64,000 nucleotides of DNA from Leptodactylus fallax (taxonomy: Eukaryota > Chordata > Amphibia > Anura > Leptodactylidae). A program made the position numbers and the translations under genes. This document shows positions 11,499 to 26,100 of this stretch, piece by piece. The stretch is from assembly GCA_947044405.1 (NCBI GenBank), contig CAMRHE010000157.1, positions 2,804,501 to 2,868,500 on the forward strand, read 5' to 3'. The notes under the pieces were generated by a model. The model was not told where the DNA came from and made no database searches. It saw only the letters and a program-made list of their open reading frames with translations. How positions within the stretch are numbered: position 1 is the stretch's first letter; each line of letters begins with the position of its first letter.

Positions 11499-11872
11499 TT
11501 TAGAAAAATATGTATGTGTAAAATTTACTTTTCAGCTTTTGTACAGAATCATGTGTTCTATTACATTTTAGAAAAAAAAAGGCATGGACTGCATATCCAG
11601 ATATGATAACTTGATCTCAGTAAAATTTACAAAGATGAACATGTGGTTCTTAGTATACATTTTGATCAAGGTGTATAAGCCCACTGGCCACTTGATGGCG
11701 ACCTGTATGTAGTGGGTCTCTGCTCTGCTGGATACAGCACTGCTCTGACAGGAGGAGCAACCCAGCACCCCTGTTGCAGACAGCATGTAGCACTGCACCA
11801 TGTGAACAGATCTCAAAGAGTTCAGCTTACCGTGTGGTCTCTGTTACATACAACACTCTACTTGTCGTAAAA

Positions 11873-12108
11873 GGCTAAGACCCCACATAGTGAAACGCAA
11901 CAAAAAACACTGGAAAGAAAACGCTTCAGAAATTATTTGCATTGCATTTTCTTCTGCAGAATTTCTGTCCCTATTATACCTATTTGGAAATTCCAGCGTT
12001 TCTGCAGGTATAGTTGACATGCTGCAATTTTCAAAAACGCGGACATTTTTGCCACGGCGTTTCTGCCACGGCAAAAACTCCACGTATATGCAATGTGGTG
12101 CTTCAGCC
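11873..12108. mobile_element. PIF/Harbinger-like MITE
   Basis: Ends 'ggctaagaccccacatagtg' and 'gtggtgcttcagcc'; TAAAA lies on both sides (11868-11872, 12109-12113). It contains the shared internal block in the form 'ggtatagttgacatgctgca'. 236 bp. Confidence 0.6.
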
Positions 12109-12241
12109 TAAAAGGTTGTTTTTTTGTTTTATACCAGCTTGCTAATTTTCAAGAGGGGGCATCAGGGAGCTTACTTGAGATTTTTATGTACATTTTGGGA
12201 GCGTTTCCTTGACAAAATCCACATAAAAACTCACACACTAA

Positions 12242-12710
12242 GGCCTGTTGCAGACGACCGTGGGCGAGATTCTTATGCTATCCATGTTTTTCGTGGATAG
12301 CACACTGACCCATTCATTTGTATGTGCACATGCACACGACCATGTTTTTTTGACTGATCAGTGTGCGAGCCATGATTCCATGCCACGTCAGATAGAACAT
12401 GTCCTATTTTGTTCAGTTTTTTCTGTGGGCGACTAAAAACCTAGGGCAGCACACTGATGTACTCAGTGTGTTGTCAGTGTGCTGTCCGTTTTCAGGGACA
12501 AGCTAGGGATATAATTAGATGTCACTTGTGTTTTTTTTTTTTTTTTATGGCGGGTCCGCAAACTAGGATCATACACTGATGGCACACTGAAGAAACTCTG
12601 TCAGTTTTTGCGGACCTACTTCATTGATACTGAAGACACTCTGTCTGCAAAAACTGAAGACATTACTAGTTTGCTGACCGCAAAATACACAAGGTCGTCT
12701 GCAACTAGCC
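12242..12710. mobile_element. MITE with GGCCTGTTGCAGACGACC ends
   Basis: Ends 'ggcctgttgcagacgacc' and 'ggtcgtctgcaactagcc' form an imperfect terminal inverted repeat. TAA lies on the left and TTA on the right. Different internal sequence from its neighbours. It directly abuts the next MITE, sharing one TTA. Confidence 0.5.
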
Positions 12711-12713
12711 TTA

Positions 12714-12967
12714 GGGTATGTTCACACAGAGGATTTTAGAGAAAATTTTGAGGTGGTCTTCCGCCTCACAAAACCTTTGTGCTTTTGGAAATCGCAGCTT
12801 GTCAATTATACCTACAGAAATGCTGGCGATTTCTCTATAGGTATAATGGAAGCAGAAAGTCTCCAGAGGAAACTTCTGCGGACCTTCTGTGAAAAGTGCT
12901 GCGGGAAAAACCGCAGTGCGTTTCTGCCGTGCGTTTTTGCTGCGGCCCACTATGTGAGGCCTTAGCC
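12714..12967. mobile_element. PIF/Harbinger-like MITE, TTA duplication
   Basis: Flanked by TTA at 12711-12713 and 12968-12970. Contains 'gtcaattatacctacagaaa', the shared internal block in reverse orientation. 254 bp. Confidence 0.55.
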
Positions 12968-13704
12968 TTAAGGGGTTATTTAGTGATATTACATTTTTAA
13001 CAGTGCATTGACTTGCTATTAGGTTTGCATAGCACAGAGGGTTGCCAGAAGTCTCAGCCTCCCCTGGTGCTGCGCCAGCTCCCTGATGTCATGGACTCCG
13101 CTGTAGTCCAGTTGCTTTTACATAGTGTAGAGCAGAGTCAGTCATTTGAACGAGAGATGGAGTATCAGCAGGGAAAGCAGAGGAATGCGACTTCCATCCT
13201 CCCACTGCTTTCTGCAAAGCTAATAATCATGATGACAGGCAGGGAACCCTCATCTATTCATCTATATCAGTATGAATGCAATGTATATCTGCGTAGTGAA
13301 TGCCCTCGCCACACATATCCCTTTTAAATTATAGGTCACTTCCCAACCTAAAGCTATTGAATTATGATTAGTGCTCATGACTGCACATCCCTGGAAAACA
13401 CATCACAATGCTAGCCACAATGCCCTATACTGGACACTTGGCATGCATAAGTGTGCATGTCCTACTGTGCAGTGAACCATCACTGACTTCAGTAGCGTAA
13501 CCTGATAGAGAACTACTCTTCTGAGTGTCCATTCGAGTTTCCTGGACATCATGGGGGAATAGGCATATATGTATAGGATGTTATATGCTAGTAATGATAT
13601 GGTGATGTAGCTGTGATTACATTCTTGTGTGTGTTGTGTAAAGCAACCACTAGAACTGCTAGTATAAAACTGCATTGTTGTGTTTAACACCATTACATTT
13701 CTTA

Positions 13705-14327
13705 GGCAGGGTTCACACTACCGTTGAAGTCCGTTATGAAGGTGTCCGTTGAAAAAAAAAAAAAAACGCACACCTATCATAACGGACACTAACTGATGTT
13801 AATGTGTCCGTTTTTTTAACTGATCCAATTAATGGTTCAGTTAAAAAAACGTACACATTAGCATCAGTTAGTGTCCGTTAGCATCAGTTAGTGTCCATTT
13901 TTTAACACTGTCCGTTTTTTGTTTTTTTTTGTTTCTCCTTTCTGAGCATGCGCAGATAAAAAGCGGACATAAAATAATGGACAGTAACTGATGGCTATCA
14001 GTTACTGTCCGTTATAAGTCCGTTACCCATAGACTTCAATGTTAAAAAAATAACGGACACTTGCTGTCCGTCAAGAATCCGTTTTTTTCAAACAGACAAA
14101 AAGTCCTGCATGTAGGATTTTTTGTCCGCGAAAAAAACGGACATCTGACGGATTTCGTGTAAACTGACACAAACGGACACTAACGGACACAATATAAAAA
14201 CCCATTGAAATGAATGGAAATTTTAACGGATTTCTGACAGTTCAGCTAGTGTCCGATGCTAAAATCTTGTAACGGACAATAGCAACAGACACTACTGACG
14301 GTCACCAATGGTAGTGTGAACACCCCC
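13705..14327. mobile_element. PIF/Harbinger-like MITE, 623 bp, TTA duplication
   Basis: Ends 'ggcagggttcacactacc' and 'ggtagtgtgaacaccccc' are flanked by TTA at 13702-13704 and 14328-14330. The interior is dominated by short direct and inverted copies of 'cggacactaactgatg', so it folds on itself in many ways. No coding potential. Confidence 0.65.
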
Positions 14328-14330
14328 TTA

Positions 14331-17135
14331 CATTTCATTTCTTTTTTTTTTTCTTTTTTATACTGAAACACATGAATAGCATTTCATTTATCGAAAATAT
14401 ATAAGCTTGGACAAAAAGCTTTATCAGTGTACATGAATATTCTGGCATTTGTAATACAGTCTCCCTTTCTGTGTTTTGCAATGGCTGAGATGGCACACTG
14501 TCTATATGAAGAGCCCCTATAAATAGTGCAGTTACATATATGAAATAAACATGGAACATGCTTTTTTACGATCACAGCAAATATTATATTACACATATCC
14601 AACCGTGTTCAGCTTTGATTTATTTAATACTTTTCCTTTACATAAGATTTGCAGTGTTTGGCTATTCCCTCACAGTCTTTCCTCTAATACTAGACAAGGC
14701 GATAACACTTGAAGTATTAAAGGTATAGTGATTGTAATGGTGATAGTGCAATTGACATCATTTCTAGTCTATTTGCTGTGCAAAAACAATGTGTAGAAAT
14801 TGTTCAACTATTTTAGATCAAGGTGGAAATTCTGCTGTGAAGATCAAGAAAACAGATAACAAGAAAGGCTGAAGTGGGGATTGGTGGTGGTCTTTTGTCA
14901 TTTGGCACATTTTTAAGTCCATTTCCTAGAAGACAAAACGTGACATAAATATTCATCCATTCTATATCATTTACTCCATATAGTATATCATTGTTCAAAA
15001 TGTAAGACCCAGCAGAGTATATGCAATAAATAAACCACTGGGATTATCTAGGCTATATTCATATCTCAGTCAGGCTTTCCCAGCAGTGACAGGTCATGAC
15101 AGACAAGAAATGGAATCCCATATACTCCATTGACTATAATGAAATCTGTCATTTTCGATGTAGGACTTTTTCATCCATGATTACTAAAGGAATCTTTAAC
15201 GCCCCACCCGTAGAACAGCCCAAACCCTTGAGGAAACACATTCTTTTAGGTGGTGTTTTTGCAAACATCGATGTTTTTTGAGACCAACCACATTTCCGGA
15301 CTGTTGTCAAATACAATACAACCACATGCCCCTAACAGGTAATACCCATTTATCAACTTACAGTATTAATAGTAGTGTCACGATGCAGAGTGTGGAGAAA
15401 AGATGCTCTAGAATTGTTATTTTGTGGGAATAAAATAATTAAATAAAATAGACATCAGGAATGGTGACAAATACTCTTTAAATAATTATATTGCCCTGTT
15501 TGGCAATGCTTGGTTATTTCTTACAGGTGCAGGATACTAAGACATCCAGAGATCTAATGTAATGATATTAAAGTGTGACAGGTCCCAGTGATTTCTTTGT
15601 TCAGGTGCTCCTTGCAGAGATGGGGCCCTCTGCAAGGCCAACCTAAAGGCTGCCATAGACAGGAGATATTTATCTGCAGACCAATGGCAGATTCATCTTC
15701 TTTTAGTAGCATCTGATGTTAATCTTATATGTATAGCCACCACAGACATTACATTCTCGACAGACTTCACCAAATATAGCTGGATCTACCAAAGATCTGC
15801 AGATAAATATCTTATGCGTATGACCAGCTTAAAGAGGACTTTTAACCAACTCCATTTCTTAGCATCTGTTAATAGGCTCTGCTCCACTGATTTCAGCACA
15901 GTTGGAATTTTTTCTATAGCTCCCACTGTTCTTGAGAAATCAGTGCAGTTAGTTTTGGTACCTGATTACTTAGGCTGTACTGTCAGATGGGTGGTGTCAG
16001 GCAGAAGCAGGCAAGGGGACATGATTCTCAGCTCCAATCAGAAGCAGCCAGTGTCAGAGCTCCAAATGACACCCCTTGCCTACTTCCTGACATCGCCCAT
16101 ATGACAGCAGAGAGCCTAAATAGCATATCAGACACCAAAATTAATTGGACTTATTGCTCAGGAATAGTGGGGCCAAGAGAAAAAATTCTAACTGTGCTGA
16201 AATCAGTGGAGCGGAGCCTACATGATGCAAGAACTGGACTTGGTGAAAGGTTCTCTTTAACAAAGCCAATCACATCAGAAATTCTGCTCTTTCAATCCGC
16301 TGATCAGTATGGATCTCTGCAGCAGGACCTCCACCAATTCTATAAACTGATAACAGCCCTTATGTAACTAAAAAGGAACTGAACTAAAATAACATCAATT
16401 TGGATCTGTGAACTTACATTCATACTGACTTTTTTACAGTATTGGTCAAAGATCTCTGCCACTGTAAAGCTGCAATGAAATGCTTGATGCTGTGGTTTGA
16501 ATACTTTACGGAGGTCTTCAGTGATGAAAACTCCAACCAGTGCCACAAGTTCGGGCACCCTAAGCGTATGTTCACACATAGTTACTAAATGATGATTCCA
16601 AAGCGGAAACACACATCAGAATTAGCATGAAAACATCTCAAATCTACCTAATTTGAAATTAAGTCAGTGATAGGTGTGGGTTTTTTTCAGCCTGTAATCT
16701 TCTAAAAACAGCACTGAAACCATGGTGTGACACACATTGACTAAGCCCAATGAATAGGGCTTATCAGAATGCCAACCCTAGGCAGCTCAAAATTGTAGTA
16801 GAGTGTCTGCTGAGACTACTATGGATTTCTGCCATACAAAAATTTCACAAGCAAAAATATACGTCACATTTTTCTGACGTGTATTATTGCTCTGTGGCAC
16901 TACAATCCCTTTTTTGTGGGTGTAAGCATACAGAACCCTGCAGATGTCATCATTTGACACATGCATATGATATTTCAGCAATGTACTTAGTGGATTACCC
17001 TCCTCATCAAGTCTAAAGGTTTCTTTGGACTCAAGTGATGCTTTCTGTAATGAGATAACATGCAAATGTAACAGCTATTGCAAAGTATGTAACCTATATA
17101 GTGTTTACAGAGGAGATGGGGAAAAAACTAATATA
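14331..17135. other. NGRN-TTLL13 intergenic region, right part
   Basis: No gene seen. Apart from the MITE copy at 15829-16260, I found no intact element. A TTTATT near 14619 is too far from a stop codon to assign. The TTLL13 3' UTR must extend leftward from 17136, but its end was not identified. Confidence 0.4.
15829..16260. mobile_element. MITE, AGAGGACCTTTCACC family
   Basis: Starts 'ttaaagaggacttttaacca' and ends 'ggtgaaaggttctctttaa'. Internal blocks are shared with the copies at 5690, 7932 and 55661 ('ctccactgatttcagcaca', 'tagcatatcagacaccaaaa'). 432 bp, diverged. Confidence 0.6.
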
Positions 17136-20100
17136 TTACCAATTTATATAAGGCCTTGAATGGTCTGGGCGCTGAGCAAGTGTAGCTGAGCATGATGAAA
17201 TGGCTAATAGTCCATCAGCAGAAGAGGATCCCCCGACAGCAGGGAGAGTGCAACCTGTTAAAGCTGTAGATGAGCCTTTACCGTTAGGAGGCAAGTTACT
17301 CAGGGACCCAGCATACACTCCGTTAAAGCGATTTGGCTTTTTATTAGATGGACTTTCTGCAGGGAAAAAAAAAGAAATGTTCATTTCCTCAAAGCAAATA
17401 TGAGGAAAATATCTTACTTGACTCAGAATAAGCACATAATGTATCCTACATTAACATGGATGAGGAATTGGGGAATTTTTGTTTGTAACAAAATGTGTCT
17501 CTTTAAACTAAGCAATACTTACCCGTTAAATTGCTGATTGGAGGGGTGACAGCTGAGACCCCCACTGATCCTGAAAACAGCGCGTATTTTACGTCCATTA
17601 AGACACGCTCCATGCCATTTCAATGTGAGCACTGGAAATAGCCAAAGTACAGCATTCGACTACCTCCAGTGCTCACAGTGAAATGAATGCACATCGGCGT
17701 CCTCTGCTACATTCTTAATGGAAATAAAACACCCCTAGTTCTCAGGATCGGTGGGGTCTCAGCAGTTTGGCCCCCACAATCAGCAATTAAGCAGTGTTGT
17801 TGCACCAGTGATCTCCCTCAGTCTCTGTTTACTAGCCTGCAGTGATGCCATATTGTACACAGACACACGACTGCTGCAGCCAAACATTGGCTTGGCCTTA
17901 GCATTCTCAAGCAATAAATGCAGGCATTACCACTGAGACCAGCTCTTACATGCAGATACCGCAATAGTCTCACTTCAGGGAAATAAACAAAGACCGACAG
18001 AGACTACTAGGGATGGGTGTTGCTGGACTGGCAGATAATTTATTTTACCATATTACCTGCTGCAAGACGAAAATATGGGTAACAAAAATTCCAGTGGATA
18101 TGCTTGGCTGTCTGAAGGTAAATTAATCACAATGCGCATCCAACACCATTAGGGCATACTGGCATTATAGATAGGAACTCTTTGTTCTGGGCCCCCCTTT
18201 ATGAGCCATTCCATAAGAGCAACTCATGCTCTAGCAGATCCAGCATGTCCATGCATTAAACAGGTGGCCATTCTCTAAAATGGCTGGCCTGTAATGCTAC
18301 ATATCCTTTACTGTCATCATAACACAGACTCTTGACCTTTCTCGTGAGCAGCAAAAAGAGGCTTTTGTAAAATAGATTGTGAATGCTAACTAGTTATTTG
18401 AGAAGCCATAAGGCATTTAGTTACTGTATGGTGCACTCACTCTGCTCCACCTTGACTTTGGCACTAGACAGTCTTATGTGGGTTCCACTTTTCATTTGCT
18501 TATTAAGAGAACGGTGGTCATTGAAAGTAGTTATAGCTTGTATATGTTGGGCTCCATTCCAGGTGAAGGTTTTTGGATTTGCATATCTCCTGGCCGCATA
18601 ATTTGTGGGAGGTGGCGCTCCGACAGCACTCAGGAGGCTGGAAAAGCCTGCTGAATGGCCAAAGAGAAGTTGGTTGACTGCAGCACCTGTCTGTACTACT
18701 GTGTCAATGGCTGTGCTTCCTAGATAGGACATTGGAACGTGAGGCATGCTTCCATCTGCGTCCTGGCACATCACTAGTTCTTGGTGAAACCGAGCCTGAA
18801 ACAAAATCATATAATAATCATATTATAATCATATAATAATAATAATAATAAAAATGCTATTCACTACTCAGCTAGCTTTGACAGAACTTATATATCACAA
18901 AAATAAGCTATGAAATAAGCTATGAGATTACTTTAATTGAACTAAATATTTGAGAATAAATAAGGATACTTTATATAAATCTAGGAAATCTATAGGAAAT
19001 ATGGTCATGTTTGCCTATTTGGCTTCATTTGTCATTAAGAAGTACATATTGGGTCCTACTTCTCTGTGATGGATTCAGACATATGAGTAAGTCTAGTAGG
19101 AGCCCAAAGCATTCTTACATCATAGGTACTTATTTCATACTTGATTTCTACTTTGTGCGTCTAGGAGACTGTAGTCAGGTGCCTTGAAGTCAGGAGTTCT
19201 GGGCTCCTGAATGCTCAGCAGTCTGTAGACATGATCCACTATGCCCATCGCTCGAATGAGTTTCTCTCTTTGCTGAAGACCTTGTAGTCGCTCCATTTCC
19301 TCTTTTTCATCGATTTCTATTGGCTTCATTGAGTCTACTTTGACTTCTTCTGTCTAGACAAAAAAAGGTATGGTGAAAAGAGATGGCTGTTAGAAAGAAA
19401 GTAAGCAAGAGCCTCTAGGCACTGTAGGCCACAGCCTAGGTACACATTGCCAACATCTACTGAACTCCACGCTGGACATATGTAGAGGAAGTGTCACAAG
19501 TTCTTCCTGAAATCATATAATCTTGGTTTAAAATATATGCTATTTTGTTCTCCTCTTTGTTTTACCTCCTAATATTATAAATTTTACTTTTAATATTGCG
19601 AAAATAACGTTTATCATTTTCATTAATTGTGATATATTAGCAGCAAATTTTCCAAGTAAGATGAAGTTTCTGACATCTCTCAACTGTTCCTTCCTACTGC
19701 CTGCTCAGTTTACCCATTCCTTCACATCCATATGATTTCTGTCTCAGCTGAGATTGCAAATTAGATGAAGCATTTGCCTTCTCTCTTCTCTATCTGGAAT
19801 TATTCCTTCCCTTTTCAAGCATGCTTTGTTTTGCTCAAGTACTCTTGATCCATTCTACCTTGATTTTTAAAGATTCTAAGATCCTTTGAAGGTCCATATC
19901 TTTTGTGTATAAAAAATCTGTGAATTTTCAGTTTCTTGTATAACACCATGTCTGAAGAAGAGAGCTAGTACTCTCGAAAGTTTACCATCAAATATACTCA
20001 GTTAGCCTCTAAAAGGTATCGCCTGATTTCTTCAATCTTCCACTACTTTCTATGGCTAACACGGTACAACATTATACTACTAGTACCTTTATTCCCTGTC

Positions 20101-23100
20101 AGCCTTTCCTTTGTCACTATACCTCTGGAATTCTCACTGCTGCCCAGGGTACATTACAACTAGCATTACTGATCCAGTTGGATTTATATTGTCTGGCTTA
20201 AATCACATTGTTCTTTCCAGACTTTCCTCCTGTACTGTAAGAGGAAAGTTTTCAGGTTCCACCTCTTGTTGTAATTCCTCCATGTGATTTTTAAAAGCAT
20301 TCTTACTTTGCAGCATTTTTTCCACATCTGCTTAAAACTATGTATATAGTGCTGTACACTGGGCCATGTAAATGCCCTTTTCCCAAGGGCCAATTGATTA
20401 TTGTTGATCAGCGCTTGTTCTGAGCCTCACATCAGCTCATACTTGTTCAAGAAAAAAAATGCATGCACTACTTTTTCTCTTTTCTCTACTCGTCTTGGTC
20501 CTGCAAGCTAACAGGGCAGTTAAAAAAAAAAAACAACTGCACACACAGACTTCATCCATATGCTCTCTGTGTGTCATTGTTAGGTGATGCTGAAAAATGA
20601 AGAAGACAGCATCCTTTTTTTGTGGATGCAAAAAAAACAAACAAACTAAAAACAGATGTCAAATGGATCGGACACAGATCAAAAACAGAAATACACTAGG
20701 ATGATTTTTTTTTTTTATAGCCTTCAAAATGGATCACTTAACTGAAAGCAACCAATACTGAAAGGCAGTAGACTCTATATGAGCAGTGGAAGTGGGATGT
20801 GGAGCACAAAGTAATGGATATTTGGATGGATGTCCTCAAGGCTGTCCCTAAGGTATCTGTTAGACAAATATACAGGTTGCCCCAGGTATACAAGACTCCA
20901 CATCTTTTACATAAAATGGGTTATAAGGCAGACCCCAAATGCTATAAGTGTGCGATGAAAGAGGCAATGGGATATTTTTTTTCTGTTGTATGTTATTATA
21001 TTTGAAAATTCATCATAAAAATTATCTCATGAGGAAATACTGAATGCTAGTGGATTGCAGCAAATGCCCAGCATTAGGAAGACCACACCTCAAAACCTAA
21101 TACCTTGAGAAATCAGAGAACACAACTCTGAGTATGATAGCAGGCGTAGCATAACGACTGACTACATACACTTTAAGAGGGCACTGAGGCGTGTGAGGTT
21201 TGCAATTCATGAGATGATATAGTCAGCACATTTCATGAAAGGACATCTGATACTGAATGGTTGTGTTCTCCAGGGAGACAGAAAGGCTGATGTATGGTAG
21301 ATTAAACTGACTATAAAACCATAACACTGTGATAGAGATCATCTGCGAAAAGGAAATTCTTCTGCTGGCCTATGGTCTCAAAAACGTCAGTATGTACAAG
21401 TACTGCACCCATACTCTTAGAAATGAAAAGGTTGCTACATGTAAAACACTAGATCACAAGTTGCTAAAATAAATCATACATGTATACAGATATCTCCAGA
21501 GGTTCCCAGAACTATAGATGTATATAGATATATCTTTTGTCCTGTTTTTAGGTGGCCTGATTTGAAAACAAAATGTCCTTTGTTTTCCTTTGTTGGGCTT
21601 TATAAGTAACACCAAGCTTTTTTTTTTTCAAAACTAGTCCTCTCCTGCCACTGCCTCTCAAAACAGGAGAAAAAGTAAAGAAGGACACATGTAATCATAA
21701 AGAAAGACTGTGCAGATATGACGGGCTTTAAGTTTAGTGTCCCTTTAATTTAGTTTCTGAGTATATTCACTTTCCATCATGTTTTGTTTTATGTTAGAAC
21801 TTCTTGTCTACATTACCTTTCTCTCTGCCGTTCTACAGCCACTGGACAGAGCGCGAGTAGATGGTCTTCTTATCACCTTGTATTTCACTGACTTTTCACC
21901 TGCAGACTCTCCTTGCAAGGCATCTTTTTGCTCTTTCTTCTTTTTTGCAATAGGGATTTCTTTTTGTTCTTGTTTCAGCCGTAGTTCTTCCAGCTGCTGT
22001 CTGTTATGAAAATGGTTTACTAGTATTAAATAACCCTTTTACCACATGTATTCATTTTTTTGCAGGATAAAATAGTGCAGCAGAGTAATTATATATAGCA
22101 GAATAAAGTTATAATGCCGTATACTAGCCGGACAGAGGGCAAAGTGACTCTGTCTTGGCCTCTTTAATGTAAATGAGGGCCTATGGATACATTTGATCTC
22201 TGTGTAAGAAGCCTTCCTGGTGCATATGGCCAATGGACACTGCAAACTCAGAGTTAAGGTAGCCTAAGATGACAAACCTAGAAATAAAAAGTACAGGATT
22301 TCACAGTATGTAATGTAGAAGCCAATATCTTCATTGCGATATTTGTCAAAGTGTATCTGGTTAACAGGTTGTTTATATAGATCTGAAATAAATGAGACAG
22401 GAGTACTGTATGTTATAACGTTGTTGGTGCACTGCCAGTCCACCCCCTCCTCTGGCTCTGCTTGTGGCTTCCATAGGGTGCGTGAGCTGGCTTTCTCTGT
22501 TTCTTAAAGGTCTAGCATGAATCAGTAACCAGCCTGAGCAACAAGGCTCCTAACTAGCTAGACCTGGTGTAAGGTTCTAGCATGCTAGACTTGTTGTAAG
22601 GTGAACTTGTTATCTGACCTTTCCTGACCTATGATTTGACCCTTGGCTTGTTCCTGATTTTGCTCTATCTGCTGTATTTGTCCTTCCAGTTACCTGTGCC
22701 TGACCTTTGGGTTGTACCTGACCTCTGAAGCTTGCTGCCTGCCCTGACCAACTGCTTGAATCTTACCTCTGAACTTTGCCACCTGCCCTGACTGTCTGCT
22801 TTTACCTGCCCATTCTACTGCCTGATCCCTTGTGCTTCACACTGGAGTTTCTTCCGATACAGGTACCACCTGAGGAAGTAGCGATCTGGCAGTCTTCCCG
22901 CAGCGAAGTGCACACCCCTGTACAGGGGTTAAAGGATGAATACTAGGGAGGCTACTTAAAGTCACCACGTCAAACCAGTTTGGTAGCAGAGAATGTCCAC
23001 AACCTGCTGACCCTGAAACATGTTTTATTCTGTGACACTATATTACATAATAGCTCATTACTCCTCCCTCCTGATGGTCTATGTTAGCCCCGGGTTGTCA

Positions 23101-26100
23101 TTTACTATTTTACCTTATTCCTAGATATCTGTAACAAACATATGACTGGTTATTCCATAGTCCTGTTGTGAAAGATCCTCAGTGCGCCAACACTGCTTTG
23201 GCCCATACCTGAGACTTCTTTAGTAAAAACCACACTCACCGCCAATGAGTGTTGGGTTCACAAGATAATATAAGACAAGCTTTCTAAATTTTGTATATAA
23301 CCCCTAGATGGGTCGGTATTAACATCTAACACATGCAGTTCAGAACAGATATGCAGATATATACAAGCATTAACAGTTACTAGTTACAATATACAGCACA
23401 TAAAATAAAAAGGGAATAAAAGTGAAATAATTACTTTACCACACATATCCTTGATGTGGCTCTATAATCCAACACTCACACATGCCCTGGCATGTGGGGA
23501 TAACCAGTGGAGGCTCCTATCAGCAGCATCAACACAGCATTCCAGCCAGCATCTCATCACAGTAGCATCTCCCCCACTGATCCCTACTTCATCTTATATA
23601 CCCTTTATGCCACCACCCAGAATGAGGTCACCGGCGACAGCAAGTCTGATTGACTAACGCACTCAAGTCCAGATTCTTTGTAAGAAGATGGAATTAAGTG
23701 GAATGACACCATTCCGGCTATATGTTATCAACCATGTCTGACCTAACAGCCTAGGCTAAACAATACATGTGTATTTGATCACCAAGGGGCTATGTAGGAA
23801 TTCAATGGAGCCATTGTGGGATGAGTTCAAAGCCCTATTGTTACATTGTTGCCACTACTGACAACATACACCTGGTATTAGCGCTACGCACAGCTAGGTT
23901 AAATGGAATTAAGAGAGAGATACGCTACCAGAGAACAAAATACATCTTTGAGTTATAGCCATATTTAAGTGGAATCATCACACCTGTGTTCCAATCAGCT
24001 GCCATTCCTAACATCTACTACTACTATGTACAAATGATTTGCCAGTTTCAGTGAAGCCAATGAAGTGTTTCGGTTACGTGCCTAGTATAAGCTATCAAAG
24101 TCGGCACTCTTAAGTAAATCATTACCTTGCACACTCCTCTCTGGCCCTTGAAGCAGCAGTCTCCTGGAACAAAGACCCGCTGTGTTTGAAGAACTTCTCA
24201 TATTTGTTTTCAGTGACTTGTGGGTAAATACGTTGAAAACCTCCCAGGTGGCTGTCTTCATACTTTTCTACTTGTTCCAGCCAAGCGGCCTGTGTACTTT
24301 CCAATTGTTCACGTCTGTGTTTACAAATTTTAAGTAAATACAATAGCTGACAAGCAAACATGGAGGCACACAACAATGTAAGTGGCTAAGAGGGGGGAAA
24401 GCAACTACATTACATACCTGACACCTGCTGTATTTCCAAACCACAATGAAACTGTAAGACTGTATTCATATCTGTACCGGAGTTTCCATTGGAGACTCCA
24501 TAGCAGAAACCGCTGAAAATCGGCGGAGAGAAAAGTCCTGCATGGAGGACTTTTTTTTCCGCCCCTTTCAGTTTTAAGTCAATAGGGTCCGCTGGTGTCT
24601 GTGGGTAACTGCTGTTTTAGCGTTCCGCATGAAAGTGACCCTTCGTACAAAAAAGGTTGGGGACAGCTGCACTAAATATTTCCAAAAGAGGAAAATCTTG
24701 ATGTCACCTGTTTTCCTTGGGCAGATTCCGCTGAAGTAAACGCTCCTTAACTCTGCGTTTATCTTCTTCCAAAACTTTTCTCTTGTCACAAGCCCGGAGA
24801 TTGATCAAATTAAGTGTATCATGAAGTAAAGCATCCTTCACTTCCCTGTCCAAGCGTGAGTCTGTGGTAAAGCTTGGGGAATGATTCACCTATTTATACA
24901 ACATAAGTATATCATCCAGGGTATAAAGAACACAATAAAATGTCATTTTACAGTACAATTAGCCATTGATCAATTATATTACTTTATTACTTATATGTGC
25001 CTTGTATGTCTCTGCTCAGAAGTCTGCACTTTTCGTAGAGGTTGTTCTGAATAGTCACTACTAAGCAATGACAATGCTCACAATTCTGCTTCAAACTGCT
25101 GATCAGCAGGTGTAGTGAAAGTCACATTCTCAATTATCTAAAATTGATGGCCCATCTTAAGGGTAGGTCATCAATTTTACAAATTTAGATAATCCCTTTC
25201 AAAATGGTCACATCATCTTTGTTGTCTGTACCCTTAGCAAAATGTAGTAAGGTCCCACCTCTTTGATGTTTTCAAAAAGTCAAGTAATTTTTTCAATAAA
25301 AAAATTCACACTGCACATCACCCAGTTGCTTTATTAATATGGTAATATGGTGCTCATTCTGAATACCATGGGGCCAACTTATTTAGAATGTCACATAGTA
25401 TGCCAATCTTAATCCTTTTCCTGTCCATTTTACGAACCGTGAATGAATGGGGCCGCGAATGCAAAGGCAGCACACGGATGACATCTGTGTGCCATCCATG
25501 CTGATCAATCACGTCCCCCCCACACACACACACAATCGTGTGCATGTCACCTTGGTGTGATAAAACTTGCTGCCTGCAGCCACCACATGGGGGAGCTCAG
25601 TGCATAGCAATTAATACAGCTATGATCAAACTCAATGGAAGCTGTAAAAATCTCCTTAAACTGTGCTCCACTTACTGCCAGCTACTGGAAAATGCAGTGA
25701 ATTAGTGTCAGGAGGCAGGGGAAAAAGATCAGGGCCAGGCCCCCATCTTTCCATGGGCCTCACAGTAGCTGTGTGGTCTACCTATATGATAGGTACGCCA
25801 CTGTTCATAGCTCTGGACACACTGGTTTTGTGCCCATTGATTCTAAGCTGCATGCCACAACTGCATCAATAAAAATACCAATGCATCGATAACAATAGCA
25901 CATCAATAAACATTATTGTTTCAAATGACATAAAAGATTTTACCTCCAGCAGCCAAGGTTTTAATTTTCTATCCACTAAGATGTCAAATCCTAAAATCTC
26001 AAAACAAGCGCTGCCTGCAATATGATTTGGAAAGCAAGTTCGATAGTTGTGCTTGAGGATGGGGTGTGCAGATATCAAAGTCTTAATGATCACATCTTCA

